Shown here in pieces: positions 46,377 through 56,007 of a DNA stretch of 64,000 bases. Source of the DNA: an uncultured Bacteroidota bacterium (GTDB taxonomy: Bacteria > Bacteroidota > Bacteroidia > Bacteroidales > UBA12481); assembly GCA_903851365.1 (NCBI GenBank), contig CAINOB010000059.1, forward strand, positions 1 to 64,000, given 5' to 3'. The first letter of the stretch is position 1. Each line of letters begins with the position of its first letter. The translations under genes and the position numbers were made by a program. Below the pieces are notes generated by a model that saw only the letters and a program-made list of their open reading frames with translations, made no database searches and was not told the DNA's origin.

Positions 46377-48482
46377 TTAGTTCAGAAATCCGCGATTACG
46401 CATCAAAGGTGTGATATCAGGTTTTCTGCCACGGAATTTTACGAACATATCAAGCGGATCAGAAGTGCCATTTTTTTCAAGCACATTTTTCCTGAATGAA
46501 TCAGCAGTTGCTTTGTCGAAAATTCCTTTTTCCTTGAAAGCCTCAAAAGCATCGTTATCCAAAACAGCCGACCATTCGTAGCTGTAATATCCAGCATCAT
46601 ATCCTCCGGTAATATGGGTAAAATACCAGCTGTGATATCGAGGTTCGATCTCTGGTATCAACCCGATTTTGCTAAAGAGATTCTTCTCAAAACTGGCTAC
46701 ATCAACCGGTACCGTATCCTTTTGCATATGATAAGCCATATCAAGATAACAGGCCGAAAGAAACTCTACAGAAGTGAATCCCTGATTAAATTTACCTGCC
46801 TTTTCCATTTTTTCGATCAGCTTATCAGGGATCGGTTCACCGGTCTGATAATGCAGGGCATAGGATTTCATCACTGCGGGTTCGATTGCCCAATGTTCCA
46901 TAATCTGGCTTGGTAATTCCACGAAATCACGGGCCCGGTATGACGACTGCATGGTTTTCTTGGAGAACAGGTTATCCAGCGCATGACCGAATTCGTGAAA
47001 CAAGGTGCGCGCTTCGTCGATGCTCAGCAACGCGGGTATGTCGCCGTTGGGCAGGGTGAAATTGCATACCATGGTAACAACCGGTTTTATTTCTACCCCG
47101 TTTTGCACTGCATGACTGCGATAGCTCCCACACCAGGCTCCCTGGCGCTTACTGGCCCGGGGATGAAAATCCTGGTAGAGCACACCCAGAGATGTGCCAT
47201 CGACATCCTTAACTTCAAAAGCCATAGCATCCGGGTGTGGCTTTGGAATATCCTTGATCTCATGGAAAGTAATGCCATAAAGTTTGTTCGCCACATCAAA
47301 AGCCCCCTTCTGAACGTTGGCCAATTTAAAGTACGGACGGAGTTCATTCTCATCCAGGTTAAATTTCTCTTTTCTCAATTTCTCAGTATACATCCACCAA
47401 TCACTGCTTTCGATATTAAATTTTCCTCCTTCACGCTTAACCATTTGTTGAATCTGATCCCGATCATTAATCGCCGCTTTAAGGGCAGGAGCCCAAACTT
47501 TATCAAGCAAATCCATAACGGCGCTTGCATTCTTCATCATCCGGGATTCCATCACCATATCAGCATGAGTTTGAAATCCAAGCAATTGAGCTTTCTTGGC
47601 CCTGGCACTCATCATCTTAGCCAGAATTACCTTATTGTCCTTATCGTTACCGTGATTACCCCGCATGAGCCAGCCGTCATATAATTTATTCTTGAGGTCG
47701 CGGTTTACCGAATATTGCAGAAAGGGTATCCAGCTGGGCTTTTGAGCAGTAAATACCCATTTCCCATCCAGACCGCCAGCTTTGGCAGTTTGGGCGGCAG
47801 CATCGATCGATGACTGGGGCAACCCTTTCAGGTCTGCGGGATTATCCACCACCATTTTAAAGGAATTGGTTTCGGCCAGAACGTTCTGTCCGAATTTCAC
47901 AGCTAACAAGGAAAGCTCCTGATTGAGCCCTTTTAGGATTTCCTTTTTTTCGAGTGTCAGATTGGCACCATTTCTGACAAATTCCTTGTATTCATTTTCC
48001 AGGATATAACTCTCTTCTTCCGTGAGTTTCAGTTTATCACGATTATCATATACCGCTTTGATGCGCTCAAATAATTTTGGATTCAGATTGATCTCATCGC
48101 TGTGGGCGGCAAGTTTCGGCGATATCTCAAGTTGGATTTTCTGGAGCTCATCATTTGTATTTGCTGCACTCAGACCCCCGAAAACAGAGCTCACTTTTGT
48201 CAGCAGTTCGCCACTTTGATCAAGTGCCCGGATAGTATTTTCGAAGGTCGGCTTTTTAGAATTATTGACGATAGCTTCTACCTCTTTCTTCTGTTCCAGC
48301 ATTCCCTGCTCAAAAGCCGGCACATAATGAGCATTGGTTATTTTATCGAAAGGAGGAACCTCAAAAGGGGTGTTATACTTGCTGAAAAAGGGATTACCCG
48401 GATCCAGCACCGTTTTAGTTTCGGTTTTACATGAAGTCAGACTTATTGCTGCCATGCAAATCAGTATTAAATAATTTTTCAT
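46377..48482 (-). CDS. M3 family oligopeptidase (Dcp-like) lipoprotein
   Basis: ISLTSCKTE lipobox; TLFHEFGHALDNLFS zinc site. Confidence 0.95.
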   Translation of the reverse strand: MKNYLILICMAAISLTSCKTETKTVLDPGNPFFSKYNTPFEVPPFDKITNAHYVPAFEQGMLEQKKEVEAIVNNSKKPTFENTIRALDQSGELLTKVSSVFGGLSAANTNDELQKIQLEISPKLAAHSDEINLNPKLFERIKAVYDNRDKLKLTEEESYILENEYKEFVRNGANLTLEKKEILKGLNQELSLLAVKFGQNVLAETNSFKMVVDNPADLKGLPQSSIDAAAQTAKAGGLDGKWVFTAQKPSWIPFLQYSVNRDLKNKLYDGWLMRGNHGNDKDNKVILAKMMSARAKKAQLLGFQTHADMVMESRMMKNASAVMDLLDKVWAPALKAAINDRDQIQQMVKREGGKFNIESSDWWMYTEKLRKEKFNLDENELRPYFKLANVQKGAFDVANKLYGITFHEIKDIPKPHPDAMAFEVKDVDGTSLGVLYQDFHPRASKRQGAWCGSYRSHAVQNGVEIKPVVTMVCNFTLPNGDIPALLSIDEARTLFHEFGHALDNLFSKKTMQSSYRARDFVELPSQIMEHWAIEPAVMKSYALHYQTGEPIPDKLIEKMEKAGKFNQGFTSVEFLSACYLDMAYHMQKDTVPVDVASFEKNLFSKIGLIPEIEPRYHSWYFTHITGGYDAGYYSYEWSAVLDNDAFEAFKEKGIFDKATADSFRKNVLEKNGTSDPLDMFVKFRGRKPDITPLMRNRGFLN

Positions 48483-48531
48483 GATGTTGTTTGGTTTTAA
48501 TCATTGACAGACTTTAAAAATAGCGAATTAT

Positions 48532-48539
48532 TATCTTTG
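48532..48539 (+). promoter_or_regulatory. Candidate Bacteroidota -7 element for ribD
   Basis: TATCTTTG (TAnnTTTG) 6 nt before the ATG at 48545. Confidence 0.45.
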
Positions 48540-48544
48540 GGGCT

Positions 48545-49576
48545 ATGACCCTGACACACGAAGATTATATGCAGAGGTGCCTCGACCTGGCCCTGAACGG
48601 TTTAGGTTCGACGGCCCCGAATCCGATGGTCGGATCGGTGATGGTGAATAACGAACGTATCCTTGGGGAAGGATATCATACCGGATTCGGCAAACCCCAT
48701 GCTGAAGTAGAAGCGATTGCCCAGGTAAAAAACCCTGCGTTGTTGACTGAATCAACGTTATATGTAAATCTCGAACCTTGCAATCATCAGGGGAAAACTG
48801 GTCCGTGCACAGATCTTATTCTTGAAAAAGGGATCAGGAAAGTAGTTATCGGCCAGTGCGATACAAACCCGGTGGCAGGTGGAGGAGTGGAAAGATTGCG
48901 TAATCATGGCGTTGAAGTGATCACTGGTATTTTGGAAAATGAATGCCGGTTTCTCAATCGCCGTTTCAATACATTTCATGAACATCAACGACCTTACGTG
49001 ATCCTTAAATGGGCGCAGACGACCGATGGTTATGTTGATTCAGACCGGGCTGGGATCCAGGGTTCGGGTCCTGCATGGATTACCGACGAAACCTGTCGCC
49101 GCCTGGTTCACAAATGGAGATCCGAAGAGCAGGGTATCCTCGCAGGTTCGCAAACTATCCTGCTCGATAATCCGCAGCTGAATGTGAGGTCATGGTCAGG
49201 CCGCGATCCCGTGCGCATTACCATTGACAGGACAGGAAAAATACTTGCTGGAACATTACCGACGATAGTTTATACTTTTATCGATCAGCAAAATAAACCG
49301 AACCTCAATTTTGTCAGGATATCACCTGTTTCACCAGTTTGGCCCCAGGTTTTTTCAGATTTATATCACCGCAATATCCAATCGGTATTGATCGAAGGTG
49401 GCCCCACTCTGCTGAACACCCTGATAAAAGAAGATTACTGGGATGAGGCCCGCGTTTTCATTGGTCCAGGATGGTTCGGAAACGGTGTAAAAGCCCCGGA
49501 GTTTGCATTCACCCCATCAGAGGAAGAGAAAATTGGTAACTCAAGGCTCCTTATTTTTAAAAGGAATGGAGCTTAG
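48545..49576 (+). CDS. ribD: Bifunctional diaminohydroxyphosphoribosylaminopyrimidine deaminase / 5-amino-6-(5-phosphoribosylamino)uracil reductase
   Basis: HEDYMQRCLDLALNGLGSTAPNPMVGSV, HAEVEAI, NLEPCNHQGKTGPC. Confidence 0.97.
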   Translation: MTLTHEDYMQRCLDLALNGLGSTAPNPMVGSVMVNNERILGEGYHTGFGKPHAEVEAIAQVKNPALLTESTLYVNLEPCNHQGKTGPCTDLILEKGIRKVVIGQCDTNPVAGGGVERLRNHGVEVITGILENECRFLNRRFNTFHEHQRPYVILKWAQTTDGYVDSDRAGIQGSGPAWITDETCRRLVHKWRSEEQGILAGSQTILLDNPQLNVRSWSGRDPVRITIDRTGKILAGTLPTIVYTFIDQQNKPNLNFVRISPVSPVWPQVFSDLYHRNIQSVLIEGGPTLLNTLIKEDYWDEARVFIGPGWFGNGVKAPEFAFTPSEEEKIGNSRLLIFKRNGA

Positions 49577-49662
49577 CACATATTCACATTAGCACATCAT
49601 TCGTCTGCTCTTTAGCATTCCATCGGATTTGACGATTTCGTACCTTTAGTAAAAATTAGCCT

Positions 49663-49809
49663 ATGAAAACTTCTGCCCCACTTAACCTTAAAGTATTCAG
49701 GTCGATAGGTCTATTATTCATTTTCCCGGCAGAATATCTGTCTAAAGGTACCCGTAATATTCCCGAGGCTGAATGGAAGGCCTTTTTAGAAAAAGTGGAG
49801 CCGATTTAA
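49663..49809 (+). CDS. Small 48-aa ORF (hypothetical)
   Basis: MKTSAPLNLKVFRSIGLLFIFPAEYLSKGTRNIPEAEWKAFLEKVEPI*; below the ORF-track length cutoff. Confidence 0.4.
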   Translation: MKTSAPLNLKVFRSIGLLFIFPAEYLSKGTRNIPEAEWKAFLEKVEPI

Positions 49810-49834
49810 TTAGAAATTTAATAACCAGCAGATT

Positions 49835-51496
49835 ATGAAAACAAAGAGAATTGCTGGCTTGATCCTGCTGTTCTCATGCAGCATGATAGCTTTTAGCCAG
49901 AATAAAGGAGTTAAAACCATTACCGAAGGAGAGCTTCGTTATCACCTGGGCTTTCTGGCCTCGCCGGAGTTTCGGGGCAGAATGAACCCTTCAGCCGAAC
50001 TCGATATTGCCACGGTCTATCTCGGTAACTGGGCTAAGAATTCCGGACTAACACCCCTCTTTCCGGATGGATCTTACTATCAGCCCATACCCACGAAAGT
50101 TTCCTGTGTTTCAGAACCCAATACCCGCCTCCGTATCATTAATAGTAAAGGTGAGCAGGTATATTATTACAGGAAATCTTTTGGTGGTAATTTTTCTGTT
50201 TCCGGCAGTTACAGTGGAGAAGCCGTTTTCATCGGACTGGGAATAACCAATACTGAAAAAGGTTGGGACGACCTGAAGGACATCGATTTATCGAACAAGA
50301 TGGTTATCCTGTTGGATGAGCCCATGCCTGGCCAAAAAACAGAGCTCGGATCCACCTATGCTTACCGGTTAAGCTCACGGATCAGCCTTATCCGGGAAAA
50401 AGGGGCAGCCGGCGTTCTTGCAGTGATACCCCCAGAGCTTGAATCAAAACACAGTCATGGTGTTAATATTTTTGACAGGATACCCAGCGGCCGGATGACG
50501 GATTATTTCGATACCCAGCGCAGGGGTACGCCTCCGGCGACTGCCACCCAGAATCAGCCGCAGCAACCTGTCCGCAGGCCTTCGCTCCCGTTCGGACAAG
50601 CCGCAGTGAGCCATGATCTCGCTGCAGCTATCCTGGGAATTTCCGTTGAAGAGGTTGGCAAAATGTTTCAGACTATCAGGCAGGGGATTGAAGTACCCGG
50701 TAAAATAGTGACTGGTACAACAATCCAGTTGAATGTTGAAATCGAAAACCAGGACCGGACTTCACGAAATGTTATTGGTATGATTCCCGGTTCCGACCCA
50801 AAACTTAAGGATGAATATATTGTGGTCTGTGCGCATCACGATCATCTGGGAATAAGCGATGGGCAAGTCATTGCGGGTGCCGATGATAATGGTACCGGAA
50901 CCGTGGCACTTCTTGAAATTGCCCAGGCCCTTATGACTGAGAGGCCAAAACGATCTGTAATTATTGCCTGGTTTACCGGTGAAGAAGAGGGCATGAACGG
51001 ATCGCACTTTTTCGTGAATAATTGCCCGGTTCCCATCGAAAAAATCAGCGCCTGCCTCAACCTCGACATGTTGGGCCGGAACAATACCGACAGCCTGTAC
51101 CTGGTGGGATCTAACCTGTTGAGCTCCGAACTCGATGCTTCCATCCACAAGGTTAATACGCAATCAGGAATCAATTTCGGATTCAATTACCTGTATTCCA
51201 ACCTCACACATCCTCAGCGGGTTTATTTCCGAAGCGATCATTATCCATTCATCCGCTTTGGCATCCCCTCTGTCTGGATCTTTTGCGGATTTACTCCGGA
51301 TTACCACACGCCCCGGGATATTCTGGAATTCATTAATTATCCCAAATTTCTGAAAGTCACTAAACTCACTTATCTCACGGCTTATGAGATTGGGAACAAA
51401 CCTGAATTATTAAAACTGGATGTTAACCCGGAGGTCAAGTCGCGCGGCAAGCATAATATGCAGACAAGGAGCCTTTTTGAGAATGTTAAGCAATAG
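49835..51496 (+). CDS. Exported M28-family metallopeptidase
   Basis: VVCAHHDHLGISDGQVIAGADDNGTGTVALLEIAQAL, AWFTGEEEGMNGSHFF, FRSDHYPFIRFGIPSVWIFCG. Confidence 0.95.
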   Translation: MKTKRIAGLILLFSCSMIAFSQNKGVKTITEGELRYHLGFLASPEFRGRMNPSAELDIATVYLGNWAKNSGLTPLFPDGSYYQPIPTKVSCVSEPNTRLRIINSKGEQVYYYRKSFGGNFSVSGSYSGEAVFIGLGITNTEKGWDDLKDIDLSNKMVILLDEPMPGQKTELGSTYAYRLSSRISLIREKGAAGVLAVIPPELESKHSHGVNIFDRIPSGRMTDYFDTQRRGTPPATATQNQPQQPVRRPSLPFGQAAVSHDLAAAILGISVEEVGKMFQTIRQGIEVPGKIVTGTTIQLNVEIENQDRTSRNVIGMIPGSDPKLKDEYIVVCAHHDHLGISDGQVIAGADDNGTGTVALLEIAQALMTERPKRSVIIAWFTGEEEGMNGSHFFVNNCPVPIEKISACLNLDMLGRNNTDSLYLVGSNLLSSELDASIHKVNTQSGINFGFNYLYSNLTHPQRVYFRSDHYPFIRFGIPSVWIFCGFTPDYHTPRDILEFINYPKFLKVTKLTYLTAYEIGNKPELLKLDVNPEVKSRGKHNMQTRSLFENVKQ

Positions 51497-51521
51497 GCAG
51501 TCGGCAGTTGGCGGTAGGCAG
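51494..51521 (+). repeat. Heptad array beginning at the stop codon
   Basis: TAGgcag|tcggcag|ttggcgg|taggcag; stop TAG at 51494. Confidence 0.9.
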
Positions 51522-51570
51522 TGGTTTATGTGAATATTATAGATAAACTTACAAGGAAATCGAATAAATC

Positions 51571-52353
51571 ATGATAGTCGGATACATTCAAAACTCACCC
51601 GTTTTTGGTGATAAAACCCACAATTTTTCACAGATCAGTGATCTGGCAAAGGGCATGAAAGCCGATTTGCTGGTTCTGCCCGAACTGTTTGCCACCGGAT
51701 ATACCTTTACCTCAAAAGAGGAAGCATTTAGTATGGCTGAGGACGCCTCCGGATTAACCTGCGGGTTTCTGAGTGGGCTATCGATCGATACCGGTGCCGT
51801 TATTGTTGCCGGCTTTATTGAACAGGAAAAGGAAAAGATTTACAATGCAGCTATCATGATTTATGGCGATAAGGTCATCGGCACCTACCGGAAAATCCAT
51901 CTTTTTAATAAGGAAAAACTGTGGTTCTCGCCTGGAAACAAGCCGTTTGAAGTACATCAGGTGAATGATATGAAGATTGGAATGATGATCTGTTTCGATT
52001 GGTTTTTTCCGGAAGCCGCCCGCACGCTGGTTCTGAAAGGTGCCCAATTGATTGCTCATCCATCAAACCTCGTAATGCCCTGGTGCCAAACAGCCATGGT
52101 TACCAGATGCCTGGAAAACAGAGTATTCGCAGTAACGGCTAACCGTATTGGACGTGAAGTGCGTGGTGATGATCATTTTAATTTTACTGGCGGCAGTCAG
52201 GTTACCGGTTTCGACGGCACCATTTTATCAGCTGCACCAACAGATAAAACTTGTGTAAAAACGGTGGATATCGATATCCATAATGCAGATAACAAATTAA
52301 TTAACCCCTTTAATGATTTGATTGGGGATCGAAGAAAAGATTATTATTTATAG
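51571..52353 (+). CDS. Nitrilase-family (omega-amidase-like) carbon-nitrogen hydrolase
   Basis: LLVLPELFATGY, GTYRKIHLFNKEKLWFSPG, GMMICFDWFFPEAAR. Confidence 0.93.
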   Translation: MIVGYIQNSPVFGDKTHNFSQISDLAKGMKADLLVLPELFATGYTFTSKEEAFSMAEDASGLTCGFLSGLSIDTGAVIVAGFIEQEKEKIYNAAIMIYGDKVIGTYRKIHLFNKEKLWFSPGNKPFEVHQVNDMKIGMMICFDWFFPEAARTLVLKGAQLIAHPSNLVMPWCQTAMVTRCLENRVFAVTANRIGREVRGDDHFNFTGGSQVTGFDGTILSAAPTDKTCVKTVDIDIHNADNKLINPFNDLIGDRRKDYYL

Positions 52354-52365
52354 CAATTACCATAC

Positions 52366-54615
52366 ATGAAAACTTCCAAACTTTTATTCGCTGCATGCCT
52401 TACCATCCTGTCGGTTACAGGATTACGGGCACAGGGAACGGCGGCTGATTACGACAAAGCCAAAAATTTCGGAAAACTGGTAGCCGACAAAACGCTTCAT
52501 GCCAGTGTCAGACCAGAGTGGATCGGAAAATCCAATACCTTCTGGTATTCTACCGTCACCGAAAAAGGAACCGAATATTACCTTGTCGATGCGGCAAAAG
52601 CTAAAAAGGCACCTGCTTTTGATGCGAATAAGCTGGCCGCTCAGCTATCAACATTAAGCGGAAAGCCAGCCAAACCTTTTGAACTGGCATTCCGGAATAC
52701 AAAATTCAGCGATGACCTGAAAACCTTGACCTTCAATTCAGATGGTTTTGAATGGACCTGGGATCTGAAGAAAAACCAGCTGGCAAAAGGTAAGGCGGTC
52801 TCCATGGAACGTGGTGGCCCGCGCCAGGCACGAAACTGGAGCGAAAGCGCTGATCAGCTTGATAATAAACCAGTCGTTTCGCCCGACAGCTTATGGGATG
52901 CCTTCGTCAGGGATTTTAATATCTGGATAAAGCCTCATAAAGGTGGCAGCCCAGTTCAATACAGCAGAGATGGAGTACCGGGATTTTATTATTCCTCTTA
53001 CAAGATTTACTGGTCCCCGGATTCCAAAAAATTAGTCACCATAAAATTCCGGCCCGCATGGAAAAGGATGATACATTATGTTGAGTCATCACCACTGGAT
53101 CAGGTACAACCGAAATATTCCGAAGTGGAATATGCAAAGCCAGGCGATGAAGTACCTTATCAGTTGCCGGTACTATTCTTGCGCGAGGAGAAAAAGCAAT
53201 TCGTAACTAAAGATGATTTGTTCTCACAGCAATATGATATCGACAGGTTTGAATGGAGAAAGGATAATAAAGCCCTGACATTTGAATATAATCAGCGCGG
53301 ACACCAGGTTTACCGGGTCCTTGAAATCGATGGCGCAACTGGAATTGTGAAAACACTTATCGAGGAAACCAGTCCTACATTCATCAATTACAGCGGCTAC
53401 AGATATCGTTTTGATACCGGCGATGGATCCCAGATTATCTGGGCCTCTGAGCGTGACGGCTGGAACCATCTTTATCTTTTTAATGGAAAATCCGGTCAGT
53501 TGATCAATCAGATAACAAAAGGTGAATGGATGGTCAGAAGAGTCATATCTGTTAACGAAGAAAAAAAGCAAATCACTTTTGAAGCGAGCGGCAAAGAAGC
53601 AGGTCAGGATCCCTATTTCATTCATGTATACAGGGTCAATTTCGATGGCACCGGCCTCAAGCGCCTCACTGAAGGTGACGGCAATCACACCGTCATATTC
53701 TCAGCAGACGAGTCGGTACTCATTGATACCTGGTCACGGGTGGATCAACCAGCCATCACCGTTCTGAGAAAAGCAAGCGATGGATCGGTCATCCTGGATA
53801 TTGAAAAGGCCGACATCACCAAACTTCTGGCTACCGGATGGAAACCTCCGATTGTATTTACTGCCAAGGCCCGGGATGGTAAAACGGATATCTGGGGAGT
53901 AATCATTCGACCGGTAAATTTCGATCCGAATAAAAAGTACCCGGTGATTGAAAACATCTATGCCGGTCCGCAGGGATCCTTTGTTCCAAAAACTTTTTCC
54001 ACTCAAAACGGCATGCAATCCTACGCTGAACTGGGCTTTGTCGTTGTTCAGATCGACGGCATGGGTACAGCTAACCGCTCGAAAGCCTTCCATGATGTAT
54101 GCTGGAGAAATCTTGGAGATGCCGGTTTCCCCGACAGGATTCTCTGGATGCAGGCAGCTGCAAAACAGTATCCGTATATGGATATCACACGTGTGGGGAT
54201 TTACGGCACATCTGCTGGTGGTCAGAACTCCACCGGGGCCGTTCTTTTCCACCCGGAATTCTATAAGGTAGCGGTGTCATCGTGCGGGTGCCAGGATAAC
54301 AGGATGGACAAGATGTGGTGGAACGAGCAGTGGATGGGTTACCCTATTGGCGACTGGTACGAAGCCAGCTCCAACGTGGTGAATGCTTCGAAACTGAAAG
54401 GCAAATTGCTCCTGATTGTTGGGGAAATGGACCATAATGTTGATCCTTCATCAACCATGCAGGTTGTTAATGCACTGATAAAAGCCAACAAGGATTTCGA
54501 TTTGCTGGTAGTTCCAGGAATGGATCACTCGGCTGGCGGAACATATGGCGACCATAAAAGGATGGACTTTTTTGTCAGGCATTTACTCGGAGTAAATCCG
54601 CCTGCCTGGGAATAA
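52366..54615 (+). CDS. Exported S9 prolyl oligopeptidase / dipeptidyl peptidase IV-like protein
   Basis: DPPIV N-terminal propeller; GIYGTSAGGQNS nucleophile, LLIVGEMDHNVDPSSTMQ, GMDHSAGG. Confidence 0.93.
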   Translation: MKTSKLLFAACLTILSVTGLRAQGTAADYDKAKNFGKLVADKTLHASVRPEWIGKSNTFWYSTVTEKGTEYYLVDAAKAKKAPAFDANKLAAQLSTLSGKPAKPFELAFRNTKFSDDLKTLTFNSDGFEWTWDLKKNQLAKGKAVSMERGGPRQARNWSESADQLDNKPVVSPDSLWDAFVRDFNIWIKPHKGGSPVQYSRDGVPGFYYSSYKIYWSPDSKKLVTIKFRPAWKRMIHYVESSPLDQVQPKYSEVEYAKPGDEVPYQLPVLFLREEKKQFVTKDDLFSQQYDIDRFEWRKDNKALTFEYNQRGHQVYRVLEIDGATGIVKTLIEETSPTFINYSGYRYRFDTGDGSQIIWASERDGWNHLYLFNGKSGQLINQITKGEWMVRRVISVNEEKKQITFEASGKEAGQDPYFIHVYRVNFDGTGLKRLTEGDGNHTVIFSADESVLIDTWSRVDQPAITVLRKASDGSVILDIEKADITKLLATGWKPPIVFTAKARDGKTDIWGVIIRPVNFDPNKKYPVIENIYAGPQGSFVPKTFSTQNGMQSYAELGFVVVQIDGMGTANRSKAFHDVCWRNLGDAGFPDRILWMQAAAKQYPYMDITRVGIYGTSAGGQNSTGAVLFHPEFYKVAVSSCGCQDNRMDKMWWNEQWMGYPIGDWYEASSNVVNASKLKGKLLLIVGEMDHNVDPSSTMQVVNALIKANKDFDLLVVPGMDHSAGGTYGDHKRMDFFVRHLLGVNPPAWE

Positions 54616-54624
54616 AATCGACTT

Positions 54625-56007
54625 TTACCGGCCCTGGCTGATCTCCCTGGCTTTTGTTGTGAGCCAGTATTTTGCCAGCATATTCGGGACTTCCCATGGA
54701 GGAAGGCTGCCTTCTGTAAGGTACCTTAGGTAATTCTGTGTCACCTGGGCAAAATGTGCTTCATGTCCGGGCCGCATGGAATCAGGTATAATTATCTGGT
54801 ACCCGTTTTCTACCGTCTCCACTGATATTCCCGGATATTTCGACGAGAGTGTTTCAATGGCACTGCTTAATCCGTCGAGGTATACCTGATCGGCATTTTC
54901 TGGAAAAATATAAAGTTCCGGCTTGAACTTCTGCTCCGGTCCCTGTCGGATTTCCAGTCTGGCCAGGGTGCCCTTCATGACCGAATAGTGGGTGTCGCCC
55001 CCACCTTCGGGTGGTTTATAATTCCAGGTTACGGATACCCTTACGTTGATGCCTTTAAGCCGGTAATTAATTTCACCGTTCGAAAAGATCTGCAAAACAG
55101 AATCAGAATTCACATAAGGAATGAGGTACTCGGGGTAGGAGGTCAGGCCAGTGACCTCCATGAACTGATCGCGCCGGATATCGGTTTTCCAATGACGGGC
55201 CGAAGAGATCTGTATATCTTTATGATAATCAATTATTTGATCTGGAAAACAAGCCCATTGGACCAGGTCGATAAGATGCGTTGTGACATCGGTAATTCCC
55301 TCACCTTCCTGCTCGGTATCGAAAAACCAGGGAGGTCTGATCAGCCTGGCACCCGAAACAAATTTGAAAAAATGGTGCACACTTTCGCTGGAGACCCCGG
55401 GATTTTTCGATGACCCTGCCAGCTGATTTCCGTACACTTCGGGAATCATCGACAATTCCTTTTGCAGAAGTGAGGTGATCTCAAACCTCTCGGTCATGAT
55501 GTCATACAGAAGCACTCCCTTTTTTCGAGCTATCGCAAAAGCTTTTTCCAGTTGATTAAAATTTGCCGAATTAATTGCCATCGGCTTATCAGAAAACACG
55601 TTTATGCCGTTTTGCACAGCCTTAAGGATATAATCGGTCTTTTTACGGTTATTCCCTGCCAGGATAAGGACATTACCGGGCTTTTCTTTAATCATGCGCT
55701 CAAAGAAATCAGGTCCGCGAAATTCCTTGATTTCCCAAAGCGCAGGGCTTTCGGTCCTGGTCCGGTATCCTTGCAACCGGGTACTGAAATCCACCAGTTC
55801 AGGGCCATCGGGCGCATAAACAAATACTTTGGGGCTGACATCCTGATAGATCGATTTCAGGACAAGTGCCGCATGAAAATGACCCGGGTCGGCCACCATG
55901 AAAGTCACGCGCGAATCTTTGACAGGTGCACTGCAGGAAGAAATAAGGAGTAAAGCCGTCAGTATAAAAAAGCTGACAGGTCTATTTCTATAAGTAATCC
56001 GTCCCAT
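54625..56007 (-). CDS. Gfo/Idh/MocA-family oxidoreductase-like lipoprotein
   Basis: LLISSCSAPV lipobox; NVLILAGNNRKKTDYILKAVQNGINVFSDKPMAI. Start at 56007 or 56070. Confidence 0.82.
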   Translation of the reverse strand: MGRITYRNRPVSFFILTALLLISSCSAPVKDSRVTFMVADPGHFHAALVLKSIYQDVSPKVFVYAPDGPELVDFSTRLQGYRTRTESPALWEIKEFRGPDFFERMIKEKPGNVLILAGNNRKKTDYILKAVQNGINVFSDKPMAINSANFNQLEKAFAIARKKGVLLYDIMTERFEITSLLQKELSMIPEVYGNQLAGSSKNPGVSSESVHHFFKFVSGARLIRPPWFFDTEQEGEGITDVTTHLIDLVQWACFPDQIIDYHKDIQISSARHWKTDIRRDQFMEVTGLTSYPEYLIPYVNSDSVLQIFSNGEINYRLKGINVRVSVTWNYKPPEGGGDTHYSVMKGTLARLEIRQGPEQKFKPELYIFPENADQVYLDGLSSAIETLSSKYPGISVETVENGYQIIIPDSMRPGHEAHFAQVTQNYLRYLTEGSLPPWEVPNMLAKYWLTTKAREISQGR

